Assembly: GCF_029840925.1 (NCBI RefSeq)
Contig: NZ_JAOCDM010000024.1
Location: 1 to 55,577, forward strand
Reading direction: 5' to 3'
DNA from: Pseudomonas sp. GD03858
GTDB taxonomy: Bacteria > Pseudomonadota > Gammaproteobacteria > Pseudomonadales > Pseudomonadaceae
Length of the DNA: 55,577 nucleotides
Below are positions 27,725-36,140 of this stretch, one piece after another. Below the pieces are notes generated by a model. That model saw only the letters and a list, made by a program, of their open reading frames with translations. It made no database searches and was not told the DNA's origin. Position 1 is the first letter of the stretch. Each line of letters opens with the position of its first letter. Position numbers and translations under genes: made by a program.

Positions 27725-28720
27725 ATGGACCCGCGCAGTGAAGTATTGCTCCGCCAGGCGGACCTGTTCCAGGGCCCGCTGCTGATCGCCGGGGTCCAGG
27801 CCGATGGCCTGCTCGGCCAGTTGCCTGGCGCCCATGGCTGGACCTGGCACGCGGGTGACCAGGCGTTGCTCGCAGGCCGCTTCGACGGGCGCAGCCACTA
27901 TGGGGTCGAGGTGCCGGAGGTGGCCTTCGACGCCGCCGTGCTGTTCCTGCCCAAGTCCCGCGAGCTGGCGGCCTACCTGCTCAACGCCCTGGCCTCGCGC
28001 CTGGCCGGGCGCATCTTGTACCTGGTGGGGGAGAAGCGCGGCGGCATCGAAGGCGCGGCCAAGCAATTGCAGGCCTTCGGCAAACCGCGCAAGCTCGACA
28101 GCGCCAGACACTGCCAGCTCTGGCAGGTGACCATCGACAACGCCCCCGAGGCCAAACGACTGGAAAGCCTGGCCGAACGCTTCGAACTGCCACTGGCCGA
28201 TGGCCCGCTGCACGTGGTCAGCCTGCCGGGGGTGTTCAGCCATGGGCGTCTGGACAAGGGCAGCGCGCTGCTGCTGGAACACCTCGACGGACTGCCCGCC
28301 GGCCATGTCCTGGACTTCGGCTGCGGCGCTGGCGTGCTCGGCGCGACGATCAAGCGTCGTTATCCGCAGAGCCGGATCACCCTGCTCGATGTCGATGCCT
28401 TCGCGGTCGCGGCCAGTCGCATGACCCTGGCCGCCAATAGCCTGGAAGGCGAAGTGATCAGCGGTGACGGCATCGATGCCGCGCCCACCGGCCTGGACCT
28501 GATCCTGAGCAATCCACCGTTCCACACCGGGGTGCATACCGATTACCAGGCATCGGAAAACTTGTTGAAAAAATCAGGCGAACATCTGCGAAAAGGCGGG
28601 GAAATACGCCTGGTCGCCAACAGCTTCCTGCGCTACCAACCGCTGATCGAAGGCGCCTTGGGCAATTGTGAAATCCGTGCCGAAGCACATGGCTTTCGGA
28701 TCTACCGTGCAACACGCTGA
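27725..28720 (+). CDS. rsmC: 16S rRNA (guanine1207-N2)-methyltransferase
   Basis: 331 residues: a degenerate N-terminal methyltransferase-like domain (1-150) followed by the catalytic Rossmann domain with [13 protein letters not shown] (SAM binding) and the NPPFHTG motif typical of N2-guanine methyltransferases. It modifies helix 34 of 16S rRNA in the 30S subunit. Length matches RsmC (about 340). AGGAGG-like sequence lies just before the ATG. Confidence 0.93.
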   Translation: MDPRSEVLLRQADLFQGPLLIAGVQADGLLGQLPGAHGWTWHAGDQALLAGRFDGRSHYGVEVPEVAFDAAVLFLPKSRELAAYLLNALASRLAGRILYLVGEKRGGIEGAAKQLQAFGKPRKLDSARHCQLWQVTIDNAPEAKRLESLAERFELPLADGPLHVVSLPGVFSHGRLDKGSALLLEHLDGLPAGHVLDFGCGAGVLGATIKRRYPQSRITLLDVDAFAVAASRMTLAANSLEGEVISGDGIDAAPTGLDLILSNPPFHTGVHTDYQASENLLKKSGEHLRKGGEIRLVANSFLRYQPLIEGALGNCEIRAEAHGFRIYRATR

Positions 28721-28732
28721 TAAAAACAGAGC

Positions 28733-28761
28733 TTGCCGAAAGCGATCGCACTAGGCAGAAT
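28733..28761 (+). promoter_or_regulatory. Candidate promoter of the riboswitch-controlled exporter
   Basis: TTGCCG (28733-28738) and CAGAAT (28756-28761) are 17 bases apart and sit just before the riboswitch. The match to sigma-70 consensus is moderate. Confidence 0.4.
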
Positions 28762-28770
28762 CCGCTCCGT

Positions 28771-28945
28771 CCTAGGGGAGTAGTCTCCCGCGAGCGCCCT
28801 GCTCGCCCGGTACGCGTCAACACACTTGGCCCACAGGCCATGGCGCGTGCGACCCACGATCTGCGCAGACAGGTCCAGGGTTTGACAAGACCTATGACAC
28901 GCACACCTTACCCGGGGCGGGAAGGTCGTACGTGTCATAGCCGTG
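28771..28945 (+). ncRNA. yybP-ykoY manganese riboswitch
   Basis: The leader of the TMEM165/GDT1 gene carries the class hallmark GGGGAGTAGTCTCCC and, downstream, CCAGGGTTTGACAAGACC. A perfect 10-base inverted repeat CTATGACACG (28892-28901) / CGTGTCATAG (28931-28940), with an inner ACCTTACCC / GGGAAGGT stem, forms a candidate expression-platform hairpin. Riboswitches of this class bind Mn2+ and turn on Mn exporters. The assignment rests on recognised motifs and on the gene it precedes. Confidence 0.85.
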
Positions 28946-28970
28946 TCGACCCGCCCCCGTAGGAATCCTG

Positions 28971-29558
28971 ATGCTGGAATCGTTGCTCGTCCCTACCGCC
29001 ATCGTTGCGCTCGCCGAAATCGGCGACAAGACGCAATTGCTCGCGCTCATTCTCGCCGCCCGCTTTCGCAAACCCTGGCCGATCATCGCCGGGATCATCG
29101 CCGCGACCCTGGCCAACCACGCAGCCGCGGGTGCCGTGGGCGCCTGGGTCAGCGGTTTCTTCAGCGAGTCGGTGCTGCACTGGATCCTCGCCGCGAGCTT
29201 CGCCGCCACCGCGCTGTGGACCCTGATACCGGACAAGATGGACGATGACGAAACCAGCAACGCGCGGCGCTTCGGGCCGTTCGTCACCACGCTGATCGCC
29301 TTCTTCCTCGCCGAGATCGGCGACAAGACCCAGGTGGCCACGGTGATGCTGGCCGCTCAGTATCCACACCTGATCATGGTCATCCTCGGCACCACCGTGG
29401 GCATGCTGATCGCCAACGTGCCGGTGGTTCTGGCGGGCAACTTCGCGGCAGAGAAACTGCCGCTGACGCTGATCCGTCGCCTGGCGGCGACCGCGTTCTT
29501 CGTGCTGGCGATCGTCGCGGTGTATTCGGCGATGAAGACCAGTGGCTGGATTGGGTAA
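28971..29558 (+). CDS. TMEM165/GDT1 family manganese exporter
   Basis: 195 residues and six predicted membrane segments in two homologous halves. Each half carries the family signature, EIGDKTQLLALIL (about 16-28) and EIGDKTQVATVML (about 111-123). UPF0016/GDT1 proteins export Mn2+ (MneA in Vibrio) or Ca2+. The manganese riboswitch in its leader strongly supports Mn2+ detoxification here. GTAGGAATCCTG precedes the ATG, giving AGGA with suitable spacing. Confidence 0.9.
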   Translation: MLESLLVPTAIVALAEIGDKTQLLALILAARFRKPWPIIAGIIAATLANHAAAGAVGAWVSGFFSESVLHWILAASFAATALWTLIPDKMDDDETSNARRFGPFVTTLIAFFLAEIGDKTQVATVMLAAQYPHLIMVILGTTVGMLIANVPVVLAGNFAAEKLPLTLIRRLAATAFFVLAIVAVYSAMKTSGWIG

Positions 29559-29561
29559 GAC

Positions 29562-29648
29562 AGCTGCAAGCTGCAAGCTGCAAGCTGCAAGCTGCAAGCA
29601 AAAGTGTATCGGCTTCCTCTTGAAGCTTGCAGCTTGAAGCTTGCAGCT
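29562..29648. repeat. Heptamer tandem repeat and its inverted copy, likely bidirectional terminator
   Basis: AGCTGCA is repeated five times (29562-29599) and the complementary AAGCTTGCAGCTT-type units follow at 29622-29648. The two blocks can pair into a long stem, followed by ATTTTTTT on the plus strand, overlapping the last codon of the convergent M48 gene. It is not CRISPR: the unit is 7 bases and there are no spacers. Confidence 0.75.
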
Positions 29649-29654
29649 ATTTTT

Positions 29655-30470
29655 TTACTGCTTGGCCGCCTGATACAGCGGCATCACCTTCGGAATCGCC
29701 GCCTGCAACGAGGCGATCCGGCTGCTCGAAGCCGGGTGGGTACTCATGAACTCGGGTGGCGCGCCTTCCGACGCCTTGCTCATCTTGTTCCACAAGGTGA
29801 TCGCGGCATTCGGGTCATAGCCGGCGCGGGCCGAGAGCTCCAGGCCGATCAGGTCGGCCTCGTTCTCGTTGGACCGGCTGTTGGGCAAGGTCATGGCGTA
29901 GTTCACCACGGTATCGGCCATGGCCATGCTGTCCTGGCCCAGGCCGAAGATCGCCCCGGCGCCCTGGCGGGCCATTTCCACACCGTAGGCCTTGGACATC
30001 GCTTCGCGGCTGTGTTCACGCAGGGCGTGGGCGATCTCGTGCCCCACCACCGCGGCGATCTCGGCATCGGTCAGCTTCAGCTGGTCGATCAAACCGGTGT
30101 AGACGATGATCTTGCCGCCCGGGCCGCAGTTGGCGTTGAGCTCATCGCTCTTGATCACATTGACTTCCCAGTTCCACTGCGCGGCATCCGGCCGGAACTG
30201 TGGCGCCTGGGCGATCAGGCGCTTGGCGATGGCCTGCACGCGCTTGGCATCGTTGCTGCTCTTGTCCAGCACGCCCTTGCTCGAGGCTTCGCCAAGTGTC
30301 TGCTGGTATGACTGCGCGTACATCTGGTTGACCTGGTCGGTCGAGAGCATGCTGAACATGTACTGCTTGCGCTCGACGCCCACGGCGCCACCGCTGGTGG
30401 TATTGACCGCCTGGCAACCGCCCAGCAGGACGCTGGCACCGAGCAGGCCGACGACGAATGACTTACGCAT
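29655..30470 (-). CDS. M48 family metalloprotease lipoprotein
   Basis: 271 residues. A lipoprotein signal ends at LLGGC (Cys19). The zinc motif HEIAH is at 144-148 and the third ligand lies in NENEADLIGLEL. This is the YcaL/LoiP type of envelope protease, acting in the periplasm at the outer membrane in quality control of outer-membrane proteins. Length and domain order are normal. It is convergent with the TMEM165 gene. Confidence 0.9.
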   Translation of the reverse strand: MRKSFVVGLLGASVLLGGCQAVNTTSGGAVGVERKQYMFSMLSTDQVNQMYAQSYQQTLGEASSKGVLDKSSNDAKRVQAIAKRLIAQAPQFRPDAAQWNWEVNVIKSDELNANCGPGGKIIVYTGLIDQLKLTDAEIAAVVGHEIAHALREHSREAMSKAYGVEMARQGAGAIFGLGQDSMAMADTVVNYAMTLPNSRSNENEADLIGLELSARAGYDPNAAITLWNKMSKASEGAPPEFMSTHPASSSRIASLQAAIPKVMPLYQAAKQ

Positions 30471-30622
30471 GAAAACACTCCCTTTTTACATGCCGCGTAT
30501 CCTAGGCCCAGACGTCCGCCTGGGCCAGAGCCGCAGGGAAGATTTCTCGCACGGTCCTCATGCTTTGGTATTAGCCCGCCGATAACACCCGGTAACAACC
30601 TGCTTGCGCGCGGAGCCTTGCC

Positions 30623-32764
30623 ATGAAATTCAAGTCGATCCAGTTTTCCGTGGCCGCCTTGGCCGGAGCCATCGTACTGAGCATTGTCGCGGCCCTGGTG
30701 CTGTATGCCGTGTATGCCGGGCAGCGGACCCAGTCGCTGGTGCAAACGCGCACCCAGCAACAGTTCGAGACGGTCATCGAGCAGCGCCTCACGGCCCTGG
30801 CGCGCACCCAGGTAAGCGAGATCCAGCGCGGCCTGGAGGCGCCCCTGTCGATCGCCCGCAGCCTCGCCACCGCCAATGCGATGATCGGCATGCAGGGTGC
30901 CGACGGCCAGCCACTGATGCGCGTCGACCGCGAACACCTGATCAACCAGCTCAAACGCACCGTCGAGGTCAACCCGAGCGTGCTCGGCGCCTACCTCGGC
31001 TGGGAGCCGAACGCGCTCGACCATGCCGACAGCCGCTATGTCGGCAGCCAACTGGTCGGCATCGACAGCGCCAGCGGCCGCTTCCTGCCCTGGTGGTTCC
31101 GCAACGGCGACGGCAGCCTCGGCCAGGACAAGCTGGCCGATGTCGACGACCGCACCGTGCTGGCCACAGGCGTGCGCGCCAGCGAGTACTACCTGTGCCC
31201 GAAGGAGTCGAAGAAGGCCTGCGTGATCGACCCGGCACCCTACAAGGTGGGCGACAAAATGGTCATGCTCGCCTCATTCGTCGAACCGATCATGATCGAC
31301 GGCCAGTTCCAGGGCATGGCCGGGGCCGACCTATCGGTCAACTTCATCCAGGACCTGCTCAATGCCGCCGACCGCCAGCTGTACGACGGCGCCGGCGAAC
31401 TGGCGCTGGTATCGAGCAATGGCCGCCTGGTGGCCTACACCCGTGACCCGGCGAAGTTTGGCGAGAAGGCCAGCGATGTGCTGGACAGCGACGAAGCCAG
31501 CACCCTCGCGAGCCTGAGCGGCGAGGCCCTGCAGTACCAGGTGGACGCCGGCAAGGACCGCATCGAGCTGTACCTGCCGTTCAAGATCGCCAGCACCGAC
31601 GCACGCTGGACGCTGCTGCTCGAACTGCCCCTGAGCACCGTGATGGCCGACGCCAACCAGTTGCAAAAAGACCTGGCCGAACAGCGTCGTACCGACATCA
31701 CTGGCATGACCATCGTCGGCCTGGGCATCGCGGCGCTCGGCCTGCTGGTGATCTGGCTGCTGGCCCATGGCATCGCTCGTCCGCTGCGGCAGATGGTGGC
31801 CATGCTCGACGATATCGCCCAGGGCGAAGGCGACCTGACCCGCCGCCTGCAAAGCGATCGGGCCGACGAACTGGGCGCCATCGCCAAGGGCTTCAACACC
31901 TTCCTGGCCAAACTGCAGGCGATGATCAGCCAGGTGGTGAGCTCGGTGCAGAAGGTCAGCGACTCGTCGGAACATACCGCCGATATCGCCATCCGCACCA
32001 ACCAGGGCGTGCACAAGCAGATGGCCGAGATCGACCAGGTGGCCACCGCCGTGCATGAAATGACCGCCACCGCACAGGACGTGGCACGCAACGCGACGCA
32101 GGCGGCCCAGGCCGCCAGCGATGCCGACCGGGCGGCGAACCAGGGGCTGGGCATCGTGCGCGACACGTCCCACGCCATCGGCGCCCTGGCCACCGAGATC
32201 AGCCGCGCGGTGACCGTGGTCCAGGACCTGGCGCGCGACAGCGAGAACATCAACGCCATCCTGGTGACCATCCGCGCCATCGCCGAGCAGACCAACCTGC
32301 TGGCGCTCAACGCGGCCATCGAGGCGGCCCGCGCCGGCGAACAGGGCCGTGGCTTCGCCGTGGTCGCCGACGAGGTGCGCAACCTGGCGCAGAAGACCCA
32401 GCAGGCCACCGAAGAGATCCAGCAGATGATCCAGCAGTTACAGCAGGGCACCCGCGAAGTGGTCAAGGTGATGGAGGACAGCCAGGGCAAGACCGACGAC
32501 AGCGTGCAGCAGGCCAGCCGCGCCGCGCAGGCGCTGGAGAGCATCACCCAGGCGGTGTCGGTGATCAACGACATGAACACCCAGATCGCCAGCGCCGCCG
32601 AGGAGCAGAGCGCCGTGGCCGAGGACATCAACCGCAACGTGATCAACATCGGCCAGGTGGCCGGCGAAGTGGCCGGTGGCGCCGACGAGTCGAGCCAGGC
32701 CAGCGCCGAGCTGACCAAGCTGGCGGAACAGCAACGGCGGTTGATCAATCAGTTCAGGGTGTAG
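30623..32764 (+). CDS. Methyl-accepting chemotaxis protein with dCache sensor domain
   Basis: 713 residues: membrane segment about 8-30, a large periplasmic dCache_1 domain (about 35-345; [30 protein letters not shown] with two cysteines that may pair), second membrane segment about 357-382, HAMP, and a full signalling domain with [20 protein letters not shown]. It senses an external ligand and feeds the CheA-CheY pathway. The ligand is unknown; it lacks an obvious amino-acid-binding signature. No methylation pentapeptide tail was looked for in detail. Confidence 0.92.
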   Translation: MKFKSIQFSVAALAGAIVLSIVAALVLYAVYAGQRTQSLVQTRTQQQFETVIEQRLTALARTQVSEIQRGLEAPLSIARSLATANAMIGMQGADGQPLMRVDREHLINQLKRTVEVNPSVLGAYLGWEPNALDHADSRYVGSQLVGIDSASGRFLPWWFRNGDGSLGQDKLADVDDRTVLATGVRASEYYLCPKESKKACVIDPAPYKVGDKMVMLASFVEPIMIDGQFQGMAGADLSVNFIQDLLNAADRQLYDGAGELALVSSNGRLVAYTRDPAKFGEKASDVLDSDEASTLASLSGEALQYQVDAGKDRIELYLPFKIASTDARWTLLLELPLSTVMADANQLQKDLAEQRRTDITGMTIVGLGIAALGLLVIWLLAHGIARPLRQMVAMLDDIAQGEGDLTRRLQSDRADELGAIAKGFNTFLAKLQAMISQVVSSVQKVSDSSEHTADIAIRTNQGVHKQMAEIDQVATAVHEMTATAQDVARNATQAAQAASDADRAANQGLGIVRDTSHAIGALATEISRAVTVVQDLARDSENINAILVTIRAIAEQTNLLALNAAIEAARAGEQGRGFAVVADEVRNLAQKTQQATEEIQQMIQQLQQGTREVVKVMEDSQGKTDDSVQQASRAAQALESITQAVSVINDMNTQIASAAEEQSAVAEDINRNVINIGQVAGEVAGGADESSQASAELTKLAEQQRRLINQFRV

Positions 32765-32778
32765 CTCAGGTCGCGCAC

Positions 32779-32909
32779 CTGTAGGAGCGGCCTTGCGTCG
32801 CGAAAGGGCTGCGCAGCAGCCCCAGCAATTTCGATGATGGCTCGGAATCTGGGGCCGCTACGCGCCCCGTTCCGACCGGTCCGACGCCTCGGCAAGGCCG
32901 CTCCTACAC
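32779..32909. repeat. Pair of CTCCTACA-type REP elements
   Basis: CTGTAGGAGCGGCCTTGCGT at the left and GGCAAGGCCGCTCCTACAC at the right are inverted copies, with GGGCTGC-GCA-GCAGCCC and GGGGCCGC...GCGCCCC stems between them. This is the second REP type of the window, distinct from the CCCACAG/GGGCTTGCCC type. Confidence 0.75.
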
Positions 32910-32926
32910 CGAGTACCGTACGCCAC

Positions 32927-33547
32927 CTACGCCGGTGTCAGGCACTCCGGCCCATTGAGCTTCGGATCGTTGACGAAGAACGCCAGTGCTCGCTCACGCA
33001 ATGCCGTCGCTGGCTTGGCCAACAATTCGTGCAGCCTCGCCATCGGTGTCTCGGGATCCAGCCACAGCGCCTGCTCGGCCTCATCCAGAATCAGTGGCCG
33101 GCGCTGGTTCATCGCCGCCTGGGTCACCACCGCGCAGCTCAGCCACTGCTGTTCTTGCACCGGGTAGACTTCCCACAGCGCGGCGAAGAACAGCGAGGCC
33201 CCCTCCCCCGGCGTCACCCAGTACGGTCGCTTGCGCGCGGTGCCGCGCCACTCGTAGAACCCGTTGGCCGGCATCAGGCAGCGCCGCTTGCGCAACGGTT
33301 CGCGAAACATGGGTTGCTCGGCCAGGGTCTCGGCACGCGCCTGGGCCGGGGTACGGGACAGGTCGGTAAGCCACGCCGGGGTGAGCCCCCAGCGCGCGCT
33401 GGCCAGTTGCAGCTGGCCATCGAGCTGGCGCTGGATCAACACCGAGGCCCCGGGGGAGATGTTCCATTGGGCCTGCTGGCCCGAGGGGAAGCCCGGCAAG
33501 CCGGCAAAGGCCTGGGACCAGCGAAACAGGGCATAGCGTCCACACAT
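32927..33547 (-). CDS. SRAP (YedK/HMCES) family protein with substituted active-site residues
   Basis: 206 residues. SRAP proteins cross-link through Cys2 to abasic sites in single-stranded DNA and protect them. Cys2 (MCGRYALF) and the glutamate of NGFYEW (Glu99) are present. Two other catalytic positions differ: the Asn of the usual NAR-x-ET motif is Gln69 (AQARAET), and the usual HDRMP motif reads NQRRP, so the His is Asn147. The protein may form the cross-link but not resolve it, or do something else. It is last in an operon with two small genes. Confidence 0.85.
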   Translation of the reverse strand: MCGRYALFRWSQAFAGLPGFPSGQQAQWNISPGASVLIQRQLDGQLQLASARWGLTPAWLTDLSRTPAQARAETLAEQPMFREPLRKRRCLMPANGFYEWRGTARKRPYWVTPGEGASLFFAALWEVYPVQEQQWLSCAVVTQAAMNQRRPLILDEAEQALWLDPETPMARLHELLAKPATALRERALAFFVNDPKLNGPECLTPA

Positions 33548-33562
33548 GGGCGAATTCAAAAC

Positions 33563-33823
33563 CTAGCAGATCAGGGTTCCCGGATAACTCTCCGGTTCGT
33601 CGCCGGCAAGTGGCTGGGCGGCATTGTACGCATCGATCAGCTGCCGTGCGTACTCGGCCTGTTCATCCGCCACCGCCAGGCCCAGCAACCCCTGGGTCGG
33701 CAACTCGCCCATCGCCCCCATCAGGTCGCGCCCGACCAGATGCACCTCGATGCCTTCGCTGGTCAGCATGCCTACCAGCATCTGGGCCTCCAGCAGGCTT
33801 TCCGGGTCGTAGATTCGCTGCAT
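33563..33823 (-). CDS. DUF2007 family small protein
   Basis: 86 residues with the pattern of DUF2007 proteins (YDPESLLEAQMLVGMLTSEGI, then EVHLVG), which are suggested to be signal-transducing, PII-like small domains; no function is established. The start codon overlaps the CPXCG gene stop by one base, and it lies 15 bases before the SRAP gene, so the three form an operon. Confidence 0.82.
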   Translation of the reverse strand: MQRIYDPESLLEAQMLVGMLTSEGIEVHLVGRDLMGAMGELPTQGLLGLAVADEQAEYARQLIDAYNAAQPLAGDEPESYPGTLIC

Positions 33824-34005
33824 CAGTCATTCTCACCGTATACGTCCAGCATCCATTCCTCGCCATGTACCTGCAGCACAAAACGGATAGGCTTGCAGCA
33901 CACCTGGCAGTCCTCGATGTACTCCTGATCGCCTGCGGACAGGTCCACGGTGGTTTCGACTTCCTCACCACAATAGGGGCAATCGTAGATCGCAGTCTCC
34001 AGCAT
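33823..34005 (-). CDS. CPXCG motif-containing cysteine-rich protein
   Basis: 60 residues. Two metal-binding knuckles are visible, CPYCGEEV (CPXCG) and CQVCCKP. It should bind zinc. It is first in the operon with DUF2007 and SRAP and divergent from the acyltransferase. Function unknown. Confidence 0.85.
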   Translation of the reverse strand: MLETAIYDCPYCGEEVETTVDLSAGDQEYIEDCQVCCKPIRFVLQVHGEEWMLDVYGEND

Positions 34006-34030
34006 CGCGGCCTCCCGAGTGACTTGTGCG

Positions 34031-34036
34031 TATAAT
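34031..34036 (+). promoter_or_regulatory. Candidate -10 element for the acyltransferase gene
   Basis: A perfect TATAAT lies 92 bases before the ATG. No good -35 was found upstream. The leader that follows contains an ACGGGG...CCCCGT stem. Confidence 0.35.
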
Positions 34037-34127
34037 TGCCGGTCTGTTTACGGGGCCTGTGTGTGTTCGAGCCGTTTTTCGGACCCCGTCCCTACCTTAT
34101 TACCCTAGCCGTTTCCAACAAGAGAGC

Positions 34128-35297
34128 ATGATGGGCGAATTCGATGCCATCCGACCGTACGACGACGCTGAGGTCCCTGCCGTTCTGGCACGCCTGCTCA
34201 GCGACCCGGCATTCCTCGATATCCTCACCCACTTCCGTTTCCCCCGCGCGGCGGGCGCCTTCGGCTGGCTGCTCAAACCGCTGATCGCCCGGCGCCTGCG
34301 CAAGGAATTCGCCGGCGTGAGCTGCGTGTCCACGCTGCAGGACAAGGTCGAGTACTATGTCGACCGCACCATCGACCGTGCCACCGACGGCGTCACCTAC
34401 ACCGGCGTCGAGCAGCTCAAGTCCGGCACTGCCTATCTGTTCCTGGCCAACCACCGCGACATCGTGATGGACCCGGCCTTCGTCAACTATGCGGTGTACC
34501 ACGCCGGCCTGCCGACGCCGCGCATCGCCATTGGCGACAACCTGCTGCAGAAGCCGTTCGTCAGCGACATGATGCGCCTGAACAAAAGCTTCATCGTGCA
34601 TCGCTCGATCAGCGGACGCCGCGAAAAGCTGGCGGCCTATCAGCTGCTCTCGGCGTACATCAACCACTCGATCCGCAACGATTGCGTGTCGATCTGGATT
34701 GCCCAGGCCGAGGGCCGCGCCAAGGACGGTGACGACCGCACCGACTCGGCGATCCTCAAGATGTTCCACATGAGCCGCAAGGACGAACCGTTCGGCGCGG
34801 TGATCCAGGGCCTCAACCTGATCCCGGTGTCGATCAGCTACGAATACGATCCTTGCGACCAGGCCAAGGCTCGCGAGCTGTACATCCGCGCCACCACCGG
34901 CGGCTACAAGAAGGCGCCGGGCGAGGACGACAACAGCATCGCCCAGGGCATCACTGGCTACAAAGGGCGGGTACACATCAACTTCGCCCCCCCGGTGACC
35001 GAGTACCACGAGGACACCAAACAGCTGGCGCAGGCGATCGACCGACAGATCCTCGGCGGTTACCGGTTGTTCCCGGTGCATTACCTGGCCTATGCGATGT
35101 GGGCGGAAAAAGAGACCGAGCTGGAGGTGCCAAGCGCCGAGACGCTGTTCCCGGCCGATGAGCTGGCCAAGGCCAAGCAGGAGTGGCAGCGCCGGCTGGA
35201 CGCCTGCCCGGTGGAGCATCAGCCGTATCTGGTGCAGCAGTATGCGACGCCTGTGCGCAACCAGTACCAGGTGAAGCGTCAGCCGGCATCGGCCTGA
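34128..35297 (+). CDS. PlsC-type 1-acylglycerol-3-phosphate acyltransferase family protein
   Basis: 389 residues from ATG 34128; ATG 34131 is equally possible after AGAGAG. The acyltransferase HX4D motif is NHRDIVMD (about residues 107-114), and later IAQAEGRAKDG fits the glycerophosphate-binding block. It is longer than PlsC (about 240) and has no predicted membrane helix. It probably acylates a lysophospholipid or related acceptor at the membrane. Substrate unknown. Confidence 0.82.
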   Translation: MMGEFDAIRPYDDAEVPAVLARLLSDPAFLDILTHFRFPRAAGAFGWLLKPLIARRLRKEFAGVSCVSTLQDKVEYYVDRTIDRATDGVTYTGVEQLKSGTAYLFLANHRDIVMDPAFVNYAVYHAGLPTPRIAIGDNLLQKPFVSDMMRLNKSFIVHRSISGRREKLAAYQLLSAYINHSIRNDCVSIWIAQAEGRAKDGDDRTDSAILKMFHMSRKDEPFGAVIQGLNLIPVSISYEYDPCDQAKARELYIRATTGGYKKAPGEDDNSIAQGITGYKGRVHINFAPPVTEYHEDTKQLAQAIDRQILGGYRLFPVHYLAYAMWAEKETELEVPSAETLFPADELAKAKQEWQRRLDACPVEHQPYLVQQYATPVRNQYQVKRQPASA

Positions 35298-35308
35298 CAA
35301 TACGACTC

Positions 35309-35396
35309 ATGGGAGCGGGCTTGCCCCGCGATGATGTCAGACCAAGCAATGATGTTGTCTGGTCTGATGCCTTCGCGGGGCAAGCCCGCTCCCACG
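35309..35396. repeat. Inverted pair of REP elements with internal stem
   Basis: CATGGGAGCGGGCTTGCCCC (from 35308) and GCGGGGCAAGCCCGCTCCCA (at 35376-35395) are inverted copies. Between them TCAGACCA and TGGTCTGA pair. Confidence 0.85.
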
Positions 35397-35398
35397 AA

Positions 35399-35659
35399 TC
35401 AGATCCAGGTACTGAACCAGGACAGCAGCAAGGCCATCGCCAGACAGCAGAAGCCAAGAATGTAGTAGTAGCGCGGCATCCGCTGTTCGAGCCCATCCAC
35501 CACGCCTTCATCCACAGCCAGGCGTTCCCGCCTCAGCGCCGCGCGCCGCCGTGCGCTTTGCAGCAGCAACCCGCCAGGACAGGTGATGAACAGGGCCAGC
35601 AGGTTGATCAGCTTGGCCGGATGGGCGGCCAGAAAGCCCCAGAGCACTTGCAACGACAT
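35399..35659 (-). CDS. Small membrane protein of unknown function
   Basis: 86 residues with two hydrophobic segments, about 16-35 (LINLLALFITCPGGLLL) and 64-84 (YYYILGFCCLAMALLLSWF), separated by an Arg-rich loop. It resembles conserved Pseudomonas hypotheticals but I recognise no named family. It follows a REP pair and stands alone. Confidence 0.6.
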   Translation of the reverse strand: MSLQVLWGFLAAHPAKLINLLALFITCPGGLLLQSARRRAALRRERLAVDEGVVDGLEQRMPRYYYILGFCCLAMALLLSWFSTWI

Positions 35660-35755
35660 TGCGCGACCTCGGTATCACGTGCAACAAAGGGCGGCATTCT
35701 ACCCAAGGCCACGGGCCGAACCGCGACTTTGCGACCAACTGTCATTTAATTTCAT

Positions 35756-35773
35756 CTGTCACACGCTCGTCAT
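35756..35773 (+). promoter_or_regulatory. Weak Pho-box-like repeat before a small gene
   Basis: CTGTCAC (35756) and TCGTCAT (35767) start 11 bases apart; another CTGTCAT lies at 35739, out of that period. No good -10 follows. The assignment is tentative. Confidence 0.25.
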
Positions 35774-35818
35774 CCAGGCAGGCCACCCTGTCGGCCTTCA
35801 ACCGAACCGGAGCTTGTC

Positions 35819-36025
35819 ATGCTGCACGCCGAAAACCAGGACCGCCTGTATCTCGTCACCCAGAGCGAAGAGCAGCAGGCGCTGATCGACGGCTTCGCGA
35901 TCAACGTCCAGGATCGTCAGTGGCTGGTCTACTGCGCGCTGGGCGGCCATGCCCACCACGACCTGCCGGAGGTCGACCCGCACACCGGGATCAGCCTGCT
36001 CGATTTCAACGTGCAGGCCGCCTGA
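35819..36025 (+). CDS. Conserved hypothetical small acidic protein
   Basis: 68 residues (MLHAENQDRLYLVTQSEEQQ ... GISLLDFNVQAA). GGAG lies seven bases before the ATG and a terminator follows, which supports a real gene. No signal peptide, membrane segment or recognised domain. A weak Pho-box-like repeat lies upstream. Confidence 0.6.
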   Translation: MLHAENQDRLYLVTQSEEQQALIDGFAINVQDRQWLVYCALGGHAHHDLPEVDPHTGISLLDFNVQAA

Positions 36026-36090
36026 ATCGCATCGCCTTCTTCGCGGCCATTGCGCAAGTGCGATCCCTGTGGAAGCGGCTTCAGGCAACA

Positions 36091-36124
36091 AAAAACCCGC
36101 GACCTGGGCACAGGCGGCGGGTTT
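36091..36124. terminator. Terminator between the small gene and yajG-like lipoprotein gene
   Basis: AAACCCGC and GCGGGTTT form a stem with a long GC loop, flanked by an A run on the left and TTTCTTC on the right, so it can act on both strands between convergent genes. Confidence 0.75.
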
Positions 36125-36140
36125 CTTCATTTCTGATGCC

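Noticed and set aside
29562..29599. Possible CRISPR-like repeat array
   Set aside because: The unit is a 7-base direct tandem repeat without spacers, and no cas genes are nearby.
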